DNA from: Pseudomonas viridiflava
GTDB lineage: Bacteria > Pseudomonadota > Gammaproteobacteria > Pseudomonadales > Pseudomonadaceae
Direction of reading: 5' to 3'
Assembly (NCBI RefSeq): GCF_900590755.1
Contig: NZ_UUOC01000052.1
Span: forward strand, 678,947 to 742,946
DNA: 64,000 nucleotides
The position numbers were made by a program, and so were the translations under genes. Below the pieces are notes generated by a model that was not told the DNA's origin, did no database searches, and worked only from the letters and a program-made list of their open reading frames with translations. Positions 41,695 to 50,349 of this stretch are shown here, piece after piece; within the stretch, counting starts at the first letter, position 1; every line of letters begins with the position of its first letter.

Positions 41695-42759
41695 GTGTTC
41701 GAACTCTTTAGTAAGAAGGCCAACACCCTTCTGGGGATCGATATTAGCTCCACATCGGTAAAACTCCTTGAGTTGAGTCGTTCCGGCACCCGCTACAAAG
41801 TCGAGTCTTACGCGGTCGAGCCGCTACCGGCCAATGCTGTGGTCGAGAAAAACATCGCTGAGCTCGAAGGCGTCGGCCATGCACTGTCGCGCGTGTTGGT
41901 TAAGGCGCGCACCAGCGTCAAATCTGTGGCGGTCGCCGTCGCAGGGTCAGCGGTGATTACCAAGACCATCGAAATGGATGCCGGGCTTTCCGATGACGAC
42001 ATGGAAAACCAGCTGAAGATCGAAGCTGACCAATACATCCCCTATCCCTTGGAAGAGGTCGCCATCGACTTCGAAGTCCAGGGCTATTCCGCACGCAACC
42101 CCGAGCGCGTCGAAGTGCTGCTGGCTGCGTGCCGCAAAGAAAACGTCGAAGTACGCGAGGCCGCGTTAGCCTTGGCGGGCCTGACCGCGAAGGTTGTGGA
42201 CGTCGAGGCTTACTCGCTGGAACGCGCCTTTGGCCTGCTTTCGGCCCAGCTGGGCAGCGGTCACGACCAATTGACCGTGGCAGTGGTCGACATCGGCGCC
42301 ACCATGACCACCCTCAGCGTGCTGCACCACGGGCGCATCATCTATACCCGTGAGCAGTTGTTCGGCGGGCGCCAGCTCACCGAGGAAATTCAGCGCCGCT
42401 ATGGCCTTTCCATGGAAGAAGCCGGTCTGGCCAAGAAACAGGGCGGCCTGCCTGATGACTACCTGACTGAAGTGTTGCAGCCGTTCAAGGATGCCGTGGT
42501 GCAGCAGGTTTCACGCTCGCTGCAATTTTTCTTCGCCGCAGGGCAGTACAACGCAGTGGACTACATCATGCTTGCCGGTGGCACGGCTTCTGTTGCCGGC
42601 CTGGACAACCTCATTCAGCAACGCATCGGCACGCCGACGATGGTTGCCAACCCGTTTGCCGACATGGCACTGAGCTCCAAGGTCAACGCCGGTGCCCTGG
42701 CCAGTGATGCCCCTGCATTGATGATCGCGTGCGGTCTGGCCTTGAGGAGCTTCGACTGA
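41695..42759 (+). CDS. pilM: Type IV pilus assembly protein PilM
   Basis: A 354-residue cytoplasmic actin-like ATPase of the pilus alignment complex. It binds the N-terminal tail of PilN. Features: N-terminal LGIDISSTSVKLLELSRSG (phosphate-1-like loop), VAVVDIGATMTTLSVLHHG (phosphate 2) and IMLAGGTASVAGLDNLI (adenosine motif). The start codon is GTG at 41695, with AGGAA upstream. Its stop overlaps the pilN ATG by 1 bp (TGATG). Confidence 0.95.
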   Translation: MFELFSKKANTLLGIDISSTSVKLLELSRSGTRYKVESYAVEPLPANAVVEKNIAELEGVGHALSRVLVKARTSVKSVAVAVAGSAVITKTIEMDAGLSDDDMENQLKIEADQYIPYPLEEVAIDFEVQGYSARNPERVEVLLAACRKENVEVREAALALAGLTAKVVDVEAYSLERAFGLLSAQLGSGHDQLTVAVVDIGATMTTLSVLHHGRIIYTREQLFGGRQLTEEIQRRYGLSMEEAGLAKKQGGLPDDYLTEVLQPFKDAVVQQVSRSLQFFFAAGQYNAVDYIMLAGGTASVAGLDNLIQQRIGTPTMVANPFADMALSSKVNAGALASDAPALMIACGLALRSFD

Positions 42760-43325
42760 TGGCACGGATTAACTTACTCCCCTGGCGTGAGCAGCTTCGT
42801 GAAGAGCGCAAGAAGCGCTTCCTGACCATCATGGTTGGGGTGGTGATTGCTTCGGTCGGCACGCTGTTCATGGTTGATCGATATTTGAGCGGTGCGATCG
42901 ATCATCAGGCCGCGCGCAATGCTTTCCTCCAGCAACAGATTGTCCAGCTGGACGGGCGAATCAAAGAAATCAGTGAATTGAAATCACGGCGCAAGCAGTT
43001 GCTCGAACGTATGAAAATCATTCAGGACTTGCAGGGCAACCGTCCGATTATTGGTCGTGTCTTCGATCAACTGGCGCGCACCTTGCCCGATGGCGTCTAT
43101 TTCTCCGAAGTGAAAATGGCCGGCAACCTCATCAGCATCAGTGGTGCTGCGGAATCCAACAACCGGGTCTCGGACCTGATGCGTAATCTGGATGCATCCG
43201 ACTGGCTGGATGCGCCGAGCCTGACTGAAGTCAAGGCAACCACTGCTGGCGCCGTCGATCAAGCGAACGTATTCCAGTTGACCGTGCGCCAGACCCAGCC
43301 AGCGGTTGAAGGAGCCAAGCCATGA
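42759..43325 (+). CDS. pilN: Type IV pilus assembly protein PilN
   Basis: A 188-residue bitopic inner-membrane protein. Its cytoplasmic N-terminus MARINLLPWREQLREERKKR carries the INLLPWR motif that docks into PilM. A membrane helix (FLTIMVGVVIASVGTLFMV) is followed by a periplasmic coiled coil and ferredoxin-like domain that pairs with PilO. The ATG at 42759 is favoured over the longer frame from 42729 because the motif must be at the extreme N-terminus. It overlaps pilO by 4 bp. Confidence 0.95.
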   Translation: MARINLLPWREQLREERKKRFLTIMVGVVIASVGTLFMVDRYLSGAIDHQAARNAFLQQQIVQLDGRIKEISELKSRRKQLLERMKIIQDLQGNRPIIGRVFDQLARTLPDGVYFSEVKMAGNLISISGAAESNNRVSDLMRNLDASDWLDAPSLTEVKATTAGAVDQANVFQLTVRQTQPAVEGAKP

Positions 43326-43945
43326 GTTTTTCGGAATCTATGGAAGGCCTGCGCAAGATTGACATCGGCGACCTGGACCTCAATAACGTTGGCTCCTGGC
43401 CCGCCGCCGTGAAGGTGATATCCGGTGTGCTGGTCGCTGTTCTGATGCTGGCCCTGGGTTATTTCTTTTTCATTCAGGACATGGAAGCTCAGCTCGATGC
43501 GGCCCGTAACACCGAGGCCACGCTCAAGGAACAGTTCACCAATAAGGCTTTTCAGGCCGCCAACCTGGATCCTTACAAGATCCAGATGCTGGAAATGGAG
43601 AACACCTTTGGTGCGTTGTTGCGGCAATTGCCCAGCGATACCGAGGTGCCAGGCCTGCTTGAAGACATCACCCGCACAGGGCTGGGCAGCGGACTTGATT
43701 TCGAAGAGATCAAATTGCTGCCTGAAGCTGCCCAGCAGTTTTACATCGAGCTGCCGATACAAATCACCGTGGTCGGGGCGTATCACGACCTGGCGACATT
43801 TGTCAGTGGTGTCGCCAGCTTGCCGCGGATCGTGACCTTGCATGATTTCGATATCAAGCCGCTCGAAGGTGCCAGCCCCGGCAAGCTGCGCATGAGCATT
43901 CTGGCCAAGACTTATCGCTACAACGATGAAGGGTTGAAGAAATGA
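43322..43945 (+). CDS. pilO: Type IV pilus assembly protein PilO
   Basis: A 207-residue inner-membrane protein that forms heterodimers with PilN. Membrane helix VISGVLVAVLMLALGYFFFI near residues 32-51, then a coiled coil (DAARNTEATLKEQFTNKAFQ) and a ferredoxin-like domain (LPIQITVVGAYHDLATFVSG). It overlaps both pilN and pilP by 4 bp (ATGA). Confidence 0.95.
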   Translation: MSFSESMEGLRKIDIGDLDLNNVGSWPAAVKVISGVLVAVLMLALGYFFFIQDMEAQLDAARNTEATLKEQFTNKAFQAANLDPYKIQMLEMENTFGALLRQLPSDTEVPGLLEDITRTGLGSGLDFEEIKLLPEAAQQFYIELPIQITVVGAYHDLATFVSGVASLPRIVTLHDFDIKPLEGASPGKLRMSILAKTYRYNDEGLKK

Positions 43946-44469
43946 GGGCGGCGCGACTGTTGTGCGTCAGTGTGGCATTGATGGCCCTGGCCGGTTGCGA
44001 CGACGACCGCTCGTTCAGCGACCTGAGCGCCTATATGGATGAGGCGCGTGCCCGGCCAACCGGTACCATTGAGCCGTTGCCGAAGTTTCGTGCGTATCAG
44101 GCGTTCACCTATAACGCCTCGAACATGCGCAGCCCGTTTCAGCCGCCGGTGAAAATCGACCTGGTCAATCGCCAGAAAGGCTCGCGGCTGGTCAAGCCGG
44201 ACGAAACGCGAGTCAAGCAATTTCTCGAAACCTTCAACATCGAGTCGTTCGAGATGGTCGGCACCATGGCCAATGAAACCGGCACGTTTGCCTTGCTCAA
44301 GGGCGCAGGTGGTGTTCACCGGGTGAAAGTGGGCGATTACCTGGGGCGCAACAATGGCCGTATTGTTTCCATTAACGATTCGGCAGTGGATGTCGTTGAA
44401 ATAGTTCCTGACGGAGAGGGGGCATGGTTGGAAAGGCCGCGCAGTATTTCCTTGAAAGAACGCTCATGA
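43942..44469 (+). CDS. pilP: Type IV pilus lipoprotein PilP
   Basis: A 175-residue lipoprotein with signal peptide and lipobox LAGC (cysteine at about residue 19, followed by DDD). The N-terminal linker binds PilN/PilO and the C-terminal beta-sandwich (FALLKGAGGVHRVKVGDYLG; GRIVSINDSAVDVVEIVPDG) contacts the PilQ secretin. It overlaps pilO by 4 bp. Confidence 0.95.
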   Translation: MRAARLLCVSVALMALAGCDDDRSFSDLSAYMDEARARPTGTIEPLPKFRAYQAFTYNASNMRSPFQPPVKIDLVNRQKGSRLVKPDETRVKQFLETFNIESFEMVGTMANETGTFALLKGAGGVHRVKVGDYLGRNNGRIVSINDSAVDVVEIVPDGEGAWLERPRSISLKERS

Positions 44470-44519
44470 ATTGGGCAAAGCCAAGCACGCAAAACACCCT
44501 CGGGTTCGCAGGACGGAAA

Positions 44520-46607
44520 ATGATCATGACCAGGATTTTCTCGATTATCGGTGTATCGCTATGGATGGCGATGGTTTCACCGGTTCTCCAGGCCGCCAAT
44601 CTCAAAACGCTGGATGTCGCTGCGCTCCCGGGAGACCGGATCGAGCTGAAGTTGACATTCGATGGGCCCGTTCCTGCGCCGACCGGCTATACCACCGAGC
44701 AACCAGCGCGTATCGCGCTGGACCTGCCGGGCGTATCCAGTCAGCTGGCGACCAAGAGTCGCGAACTGGGCACGGGTAACGCGCGCAGTCTGGTGGTGGT
44801 CGAAGCCAAGGATCGTACGCGGGTGATCGTCAACATGACGACGCTGGTGCCGTACAGCTCACGGGTCGAGGGTAATCGTCTGTTTGTCGTGATCGGCCAG
44901 GGCGCTGCTGCCGCACAGGCTTCCCAGCCAAGCACCGCTGCGGGTGCTGCTCGGGTGAGCGTGCCGCCAGCGGCCGCAACCAAACCAAGGTCCACTGCGC
45001 CGGTTGGCAAGGCTATCCGCAATGTCGATTTCCAGCGCGGTGAGCTGGGTGAAGGCAATGTGATCATCGACCTGACCGATCCGGGCGTTGCTCCGGACAT
45101 TCAGGAGCAGGGCGGCAAGATTCGCGTTGATTTCGCCAAGACTCAATTGCCGGAAAACCTGCGGGTGCGTCTGGACGTCAAGGATTTCGCAACACCCGTG
45201 CAGTTCGTCAACGCCAGTGCGACCGGTGACAAAGCGAGCATCGTCATCGAGCCGTCGGGTGCCTATGACTATTCCGCCTATCAGGCCGACGGCAAGCTGA
45301 CCATCAGCGTGCGGCCGTTGACCAACGAAGACCTGGATCGTCGCAACACCGAGAAACCTGCCTACAGCGGCGAAAAACTGTCGCTGAACTTCCAGGACAT
45401 CGACGTGCGCTCGGTGCTGCAATTGATCGCCGACTTCACCAGCCTCAATCTGGTGGCCAGTGACACGGTTCAGGGCGGCATCACCTTGCGCCTGCAAAAC
45501 GTCCCATGGGATCAGGCGCTGGATCTGGTGTTGAAAACCAAAGGCCTGGACAAGCGCAAGATCGGCAACGTCTTGCTGGTGGCGCCTGCTGACGAAATCG
45601 CCGCACGGGAACGCCAGGAGCTTGAATCCCTCAAGCAGATCGCCGAACTGGCGCCACTGCGTCGCGAGCTCCTGCAGGTCAACTACGCCAAAGCGGCGGA
45701 CATCGCCAAGCTGTTCCAGTCGGTAACCAGCGCCGAGTCCAAGGTCGACGAGCGCGGTTCGATCACCGTTGATGACCGTACCAACAACATCATTGCCTAC
45801 CAGACTCAGGATCGTCTCGACGAGCTGCGCCGTATTGTCTCGCAGCTGGATATTCCGGTGCGTCAGGTGATGATCGAGGCACGTATCGTTGAAGCCACTG
45901 TCGGTTACGACAAAGAGCTGGGTGTGCGCTGGGGCGGTTCCAGCACCCGAGGCAATTACACGACCAATGGCGGCACCGCCCAGCCAACCACGTTGACCGG
46001 TCAAAGCACCTCGGCACCTTTCGTGGACCTCGGTGCAGCTAACGCCACTTCCGGTATCGGTATCGCGTTCCTGACCGACAACACCATGCTCGACCTCGAA
46101 CTGAGCGCCATGGAAAAAACCGGCAACGGTGAAGTGGTGTCGCAACCCAAGGTCGTCACTTCGGACAAGGAAACCGCCAAGATCCTCAAGGGCACTGAGA
46201 TTCCCTACCAGGAATCCAGCTCCAGCGGCGCGACCACGGTGTCTTTCAAGGAGGCATCGCTGTCTCTGGAAGTGACCCCGCAGATCACCCCGGATAACCG
46301 CATCATCATGGAGGTCAAGGTCACAAAGGATGAGCCGGACTACCTCAATGCGGTCCTGGGTGTACCGCCGATCAAGAAAAACGAAGTCAACGCAAAAGTG
46401 CTGGTGGCCGATGGCGAAACGATTGTAATCGGTGGTGTTTTCTCTAATACGCAAAGTAAAACGGTCGATAAGGTGCCATTTCTCGGCGATGTGCCGTATG
46501 TTGGCCGCCTTTTCCGGCGCGACGTGGTTTCGGAAGCCAAATCCGAGCTGCTGGTGTTTCTCACTCCGCGTATCATGAATAACCAGGCGATTGCTGTGAG
46601 TCGTTGA
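44520..46607 (+). CDS. pilQ: Type IV pilus secretin PilQ
   Basis: A 695-residue outer-membrane secretin through which the pilus exits. Signal peptide IFSIIGVSLWMAMVSPVLQA, then two AMIN domains that bind peptidoglycan (NLKTLDVAALPGDRIELKLT; VDFQRGELGEGNVIIDLTDP), the N0/N1 modules (LSLNFQDIDVRSVLQLIADF; VNYAKAADIAKLFQSV) and the secretin core (VSQPKVVTSDKETAKILKGT; GGVFSNTQSKTVDKVPFLGD). The start at 44520 has AGGACGG in front. An ATG at 44466 overlapping the pilP stop by 4 bp is the alternative and would add 18 residues before the signal peptide. Confidence 0.93.
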   Translation: MIMTRIFSIIGVSLWMAMVSPVLQAANLKTLDVAALPGDRIELKLTFDGPVPAPTGYTTEQPARIALDLPGVSSQLATKSRELGTGNARSLVVVEAKDRTRVIVNMTTLVPYSSRVEGNRLFVVIGQGAAAAQASQPSTAAGAARVSVPPAAATKPRSTAPVGKAIRNVDFQRGELGEGNVIIDLTDPGVAPDIQEQGGKIRVDFAKTQLPENLRVRLDVKDFATPVQFVNASATGDKASIVIEPSGAYDYSAYQADGKLTISVRPLTNEDLDRRNTEKPAYSGEKLSLNFQDIDVRSVLQLIADFTSLNLVASDTVQGGITLRLQNVPWDQALDLVLKTKGLDKRKIGNVLLVAPADEIAARERQELESLKQIAELAPLRRELLQVNYAKAADIAKLFQSVTSAESKVDERGSITVDDRTNNIIAYQTQDRLDELRRIVSQLDIPVRQVMIEARIVEATVGYDKELGVRWGGSSTRGNYTTNGGTAQPTTLTGQSTSAPFVDLGAANATSGIGIAFLTDNTMLDLELSAMEKTGNGEVVSQPKVVTSDKETAKILKGTEIPYQESSSSGATTVSFKEASLSLEVTPQITPDNRIIMEVKVTKDEPDYLNAVLGVPPIKKNEVNAKVLVADGETIVIGGVFSNTQSKTVDKVPFLGDVPYVGRLFRRDVVSEAKSELLVFLTPRIMNNQAIAVSR

Positions 46608-46611
46608 TTCT

Positions 46612-47130
46612 GTGCGAAATTTAATACTTGTAGGGCCGATGGGGGCTGGCAAAAGCACCATCGGCCGTTTGCTGGCCAAAGAGTTGCGTCTGCCGTTCAA
46701 GGATTCCGACAAGGAAATTGAACTGCGCACCGGCGCCAATATCCCGTGGATATTCGATAAAGAAGGCGAACCGGGCTTTCGTGATCGCGAGCAGGCAATG
46801 ATTGCCGAGCTGTGTGGTGTCGATGGCATCGTGCTGGCAACTGGCGGCGGCGCTGTAATGCGCAGTGAAAACCGTCAGGCGCTCCACGAAGGAGGGCGGG
46901 TGGTTTACCTGCACGCCTCGGTGGAGCAGCAAGTGGGGCGTACCGCCCGCGACCGTAACCGTCCGTTGTTGCGCACTGCTGATCCGGCCAAAGTGCTGCG
47001 CGATCTGCTTGAGCTGCGCGACCCGCTGTACCGGGAGATCGCCGATGTGGTGATCGAAACCGACGAGCGGCCGCCGCGAATGGTAGTTATTGACATCCTC
47101 GCGCGATTGGCAGAGCTTCCTCCCCGTTAA
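46612..47130 (+). CDS. aroK: Shikimate kinase AroK
   Basis: A 172-residue kinase that phosphorylates shikimate at position 3. Walker A GPMGAGKST near residues 8-16, shikimate-binding DSDKEIELRTGANIPWIF, GGGAVM loop (ATGGGAVMRSENRQ), and lid segment TARDRNRPLL. The start is GTG at 46612, only 4 bp after pilQ. The pil-aroK-aroB linkage is conserved in Pseudomonas. Confidence 0.95.
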   Translation: MRNLILVGPMGAGKSTIGRLLAKELRLPFKDSDKEIELRTGANIPWIFDKEGEPGFRDREQAMIAELCGVDGIVLATGGGAVMRSENRQALHEGGRVVYLHASVEQQVGRTARDRNRPLLRTADPAKVLRDLLELRDPLYREIADVVIETDERPPRMVVIDILARLAELPPR

Positions 47131-47259
47131 AGCGCAGGCAGAAATGCGCTATTCTCGTCGACCTTAAAAAAGCGGGGCGGGATGTGGCTTTGAGCCAGTA
47201 TTTGCGTGAGCGCTACGCGCTGCTCATCAGTAAGCATTCGTTAATCAATGTGGGGAAAA

Positions 47260-48363
47260 ATGCAGACACTTAAGGTCGAGCTTGAAGAGCGCAGCTACCC
47301 GATTCATATCGGTGAAGGCTTGTTGGATCGCCTGGAATTGCTGGCCCCGCACATCGTCGGGCGGCAAGTGGCAATCGTCTCCAACACCACTGTGGCGTCT
47401 CTGTACCTTGAGCGACTGACCCGCACCCTGGCGAGCTATAACGTATTGCCGGTGATTCTTCCCGATGGTGAAGCGTTCAAGAACTGGGAAACCCTGCAAA
47501 CCATTTTCGACGGCCTGCTGACCGCTCGTCATGACCGCCGGACCACCGTTATCGCCTTGGGCGGTGGTGTGATCGGCGACATGGCCGGTTTTGCGGCGGC
47601 CTGCTATCAGCGTGGGGTCAACTTCATCCAGATCCCCACCACCTTGCTCTCGCAGGTTGATTCTTCAGTCGGCGGCAAGACTGGCATCAACCATCCGCTG
47701 GGCAAGAACATGGTTGGCGCGTTCTATCAGCCAAGCGTCGTGCTGATCGATACCACCAGCCTCAATTCCCTGCCTGCCCGCGAGTTGTCTGCCGGGCTGG
47801 CTGAAGTCATCAAGTACGGCCTGATCTGCGATGAGCCGTTCCTGACCTGGCTTGAAGAAAACGTAGACCGGTTGCGGGGTCTGGATCAGGCGGCGCTGAC
47901 GGTTGCCATCGAGCGCTCGTGCGCTGCCAAGGCGCTGATCGTCGGTGCGGACGAGCGAGAGTCCGGCGTACGTGCCACTCTGAACCTGGGCCACACCTTC
48001 GGTCACGCCATCGAGACGCACATGGGCTATGGCGTCTGGCTGCATGGCGAAGCGGTAGCGGCAGGTACGGTAATGGCGCTGGAAATGTCATCGCGCCTTG
48101 GCTGGATCACTGAGCAGGAGCGTGACCGTGGCATTCGTCTGCTGCAGCGTGCCGGGTTGCCGGTTGTGCCGCCGCAGGACATGACGCCGGAACATTTCCT
48201 CGAACACATGGCGGTCGACAAGAAAGTGATCGACGGCCGGTTGCGTCTGGTGTTGCTCAGCCGTATAGGCGAAGCAGTCATCACTGACGAATATCCAAAA
48301 GAAGTTTTACAGGCCACGCTGGTTGCGGATTACCGCGCCCTCGTGGATCAGCTCAGAGGTTAA
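47260..48363 (+). CDS. aroB: 3-dehydroquinate synthase AroB
   Basis: A 367-residue zinc/NAD-dependent enzyme that cyclises DAHP in the shikimate pathway. The NAD-binding region ALGGGVIGDMAGFAAACYQR, the substrate segment TTLLSQVDSSVGGKTGINHP and the metal histidines in NLGHTFGHAIETHMGYGVW and WLHGEAVAAG are all present. The ATG at 47260 has GGGGA 5 nt upstream. An ATG at 47248 in the same frame adds only four residues. It follows aroK after 129 bp without an obvious terminator. Confidence 0.95.
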   Translation: MQTLKVELEERSYPIHIGEGLLDRLELLAPHIVGRQVAIVSNTTVASLYLERLTRTLASYNVLPVILPDGEAFKNWETLQTIFDGLLTARHDRRTTVIALGGGVIGDMAGFAAACYQRGVNFIQIPTTLLSQVDSSVGGKTGINHPLGKNMVGAFYQPSVVLIDTTSLNSLPARELSAGLAEVIKYGLICDEPFLTWLEENVDRLRGLDQAALTVAIERSCAAKALIVGADERESGVRATLNLGHTFGHAIETHMGYGVWLHGEAVAAGTVMALEMSSRLGWITEQERDRGIRLLQRAGLPVVPPQDMTPEHFLEHMAVDKKVIDGRLRLVLLSRIGEAVITDEYPKEVLQATLVADYRALVDQLRG

Positions 48364-48372
48364 TGAAAATCC

Positions 48373-49992
48373 ATGACTAGTTTGCACGCCGACGAGGCCT
48401 TTCTCGGCCATTACCAGTTGAGTCATGACCCCTTTGCTGCACGGGTACCAGGCTTCAAGTTTTTCCCGGCGCAGCGTAAGCCCGTATTGGGTCAGCTTCA
48501 TCATCTGGCACGTTACAGCCAGCTTCTGCTGGTGGTGACCGGCCCGCAGGGCAGCGGCAAGACGCTGCTGCGCCAGGCGCTGGTCGCCAGCACCAACAAG
48601 CAGTCGGTACAGAGCGTGGTGGTTTCGGCGCGCGGTGCCAGCGATGCGGCAGGCGTTCTGCGTCAGGTCGCTCAGGCGCTGAATGTCGCTCAGGCAGAGA
48701 TGCAGGCGATTCTTTCCCAGATCGTGCAGCTGGCTCTCACCGGTCAGGAAGTCTATTTGTTGGTGGACGACGCCGAACAACTGGGCGAATCGGCACTCGA
48801 AGCCTTGCTCGGTCTGGCTGATGGAACGCCTGAAGGTCGCCCGCATGTGTTTCTGTTCGGTGAAGCGTCGCTGATTGATCGTCTGGAACAGCTGTGTGCT
48901 GATGCCGAGACCGAAGGCGAGCGCTTTCACGTCATCGAGCTGGCGCCTTACACCGAAGACGAAACCCGCGAGTACCTGGAACAACGGCTTGAGGGTGCTG
49001 GACAAGGCATCGAATTATTCACGGCTGAGCAAATTACCGATATTCACGAGCATTCCAATGGTTGGCCAGGGGCTATCAACCAGGTGGCACGTGATTCAAT
49101 GATCGAGGCGATGATCGCTAGCCGTTCGGCGGTCAAGCGCCCTAGTGTGGGATTTAAAATGCCGAAGAAATATGTATTGGCGCTGGGTGGTGTGGTTGTG
49201 GCCGGGGTATTGGCTGCAGTGCTGATCCCGGGTCGTGGCGGCAACACCAATGCTCCAGCGACACAGCCAGCCAACGCTCAGGCGCAATTGCCGCTGGGCC
49301 AGGGCAAGCCAGCTACCCAGCAGTCTAACAACGGTGGCCCGGCCATCGAGTTCGCCGGTAACTCGCAGCCGATGCCGTTGCCGCTGGTCGGTAATTCGCA
49401 ACCGGTCATGCGTGGCCCGTTGGCTGAAGCCGCAGGTTCGGGCGATGGCGACGATGATGGCGTACCGGTCTCGTCCATCGAGCGTCCGCCAACCGTGACC
49501 ACCACTGCGCCGCCTGCTGGCGTCGCGGCGGGTCCGGCAGCCGCTCCGGCCGCTCCACGTTCGTCTATCACACCACCACCGGCTGCGGCCAAACCTGCGC
49601 CTGCTCCGGCGGCCGCGCCTGCTGCGAAGCCTGCGCCAGCGCCGACTCAGGTCGCAACCGCCAAGCCTGCCCCGACTCCAGCCCCAGCGGCCAAACCCGC
49701 AGCAGGCGGCAGTTGGTACAGCAGCCAGGCGCCGGGTCACTATGTTGTGCAGATTCTCGGCACCAGTTCGGAAACCACCGCTCAGGCATTCGTGGCCGAG
49801 CAAGGCGGCGAGTACCGTTACTTCAAGAAAACACTGCAGGGCAAGCCGCTGTATGTGATCACTTACGGTAATTTTTCTGACCGTGCTGCCGCCCTGGCAG
49901 CCATCAAGGTATTGCCAGCCAAGGTTCAGGCTGGTAAACCTTGGCCTCGTACTGTCGCCAGCATCCAACAGGAACTTGGCGCAGCTCGCTGA
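48373..49992 (+). CDS. damX: DamX-like cell division protein: AAA+ ATPase fold plus SPOR domain
   Basis: A 539-residue protein in four parts. Residues 1 to about 260 form an ExeA-like AAA ATPase with Walker A VTGPQGSGKTLLRQ and Walker B VYLLVDDAEQLGESALEAL. A membrane helix (YVLALGGVVVAGVLAAVLI) near residues 265-285 follows. Then comes a long Ala/Pro low-complexity linker, and a C-terminal SPOR domain (GHYVVQILGTSSETTAQAFV; YVITYGNFSDRAAALAAI) for septal peptidoglycan. It begins 9 bp after aroB, the same place as damX after aroB in enterobacteria, though the ATPase domain is larger here. Confidence 0.85.
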   Translation: MTSLHADEAFLGHYQLSHDPFAARVPGFKFFPAQRKPVLGQLHHLARYSQLLLVVTGPQGSGKTLLRQALVASTNKQSVQSVVVSARGASDAAGVLRQVAQALNVAQAEMQAILSQIVQLALTGQEVYLLVDDAEQLGESALEALLGLADGTPEGRPHVFLFGEASLIDRLEQLCADAETEGERFHVIELAPYTEDETREYLEQRLEGAGQGIELFTAEQITDIHEHSNGWPGAINQVARDSMIEAMIASRSAVKRPSVGFKMPKKYVLALGGVVVAGVLAAVLIPGRGGNTNAPATQPANAQAQLPLGQGKPATQQSNNGGPAIEFAGNSQPMPLPLVGNSQPVMRGPLAEAAGSGDGDDDGVPVSSIERPPTVTTTAPPAGVAAGPAAAPAAPRSSITPPPAAAKPAPAPAAAPAAKPAPAPTQVATAKPAPTPAPAAKPAAGGSWYSSQAPGHYVVQILGTSSETTAQAFVAEQGGEYRYFKKTLQGKPLYVITYGNFSDRAAALAAIKVLPAKVQAGKPWPRTVASIQQELGAAR

Positions 49993-50178
49993 AGTCGCAG
50001 CGGCCTTACCCTGGCCGCTCACCCCAGCAATCCTGATTTGACCTCGAGCGTGCTGCCAAAGGGCAGCGCGCCTTGTGGTGTCTGCGTTACAGACACCCGG
50101 AAAAATCAGCGAGCTTCTAGTCAGATAGATAAAAAAGCTTTTGACTAGCACAGCATCCAGCTATAAACGTTCATAAAT
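49993..50178. other. Chain of hairpins between damX and gltB
   Basis: Four perfect or near-perfect dyads in succession: AGCGGCC/GGCCGCT (49999-50019), GCTGCC/GGCAGC within longer arms (50049-50072), GTGTCTG/CAGACAC (50078-50096) and CTAGTCA/TGACTAG (50117-50148, enclosing an A6 run). None has a clear T-tract. Together they probably end the pil-aro-damX transcript. No gene is seen in the 49993-50349 gap. Confidence 0.5.
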
Positions 50179-50240
50179 GCGACACGAATTTACGACTGTT
50201 CGTCGTTAAATTTGTGAGGCTTTGTGTCGCTGTGTACAAT
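50179..50240 (+). promoter_or_regulatory. gltB promoter overlapped by a long inverted repeat
   Basis: TTGTGA (50212-50217) and TACAAT (50235-50240), 17 bp apart, form a plausible sigma70 promoter. A dyad covers the -35: GAATTTACGAC / GTCGTTAAATT (about 50186-50212) with outer arms GCGACAC (50179-50185) and GTGTCGC (50224-50230). This could be an operator for a nitrogen-responsive regulator such as an Lrp-, LysR- or Nac-type protein; the regulator is not identified. Confidence 0.5.
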
Positions 50241-50349
50241 GACCTCCCTTTTGCCCCCGCGAAGCTGGCGTACGTTCAGCGCGAGAGGTAAGTGGTTGAA
50301 TTGAAAAGAAATTTGCCTCGCATAGAGGCAGCCTGGTGAGAAAGTGTCT

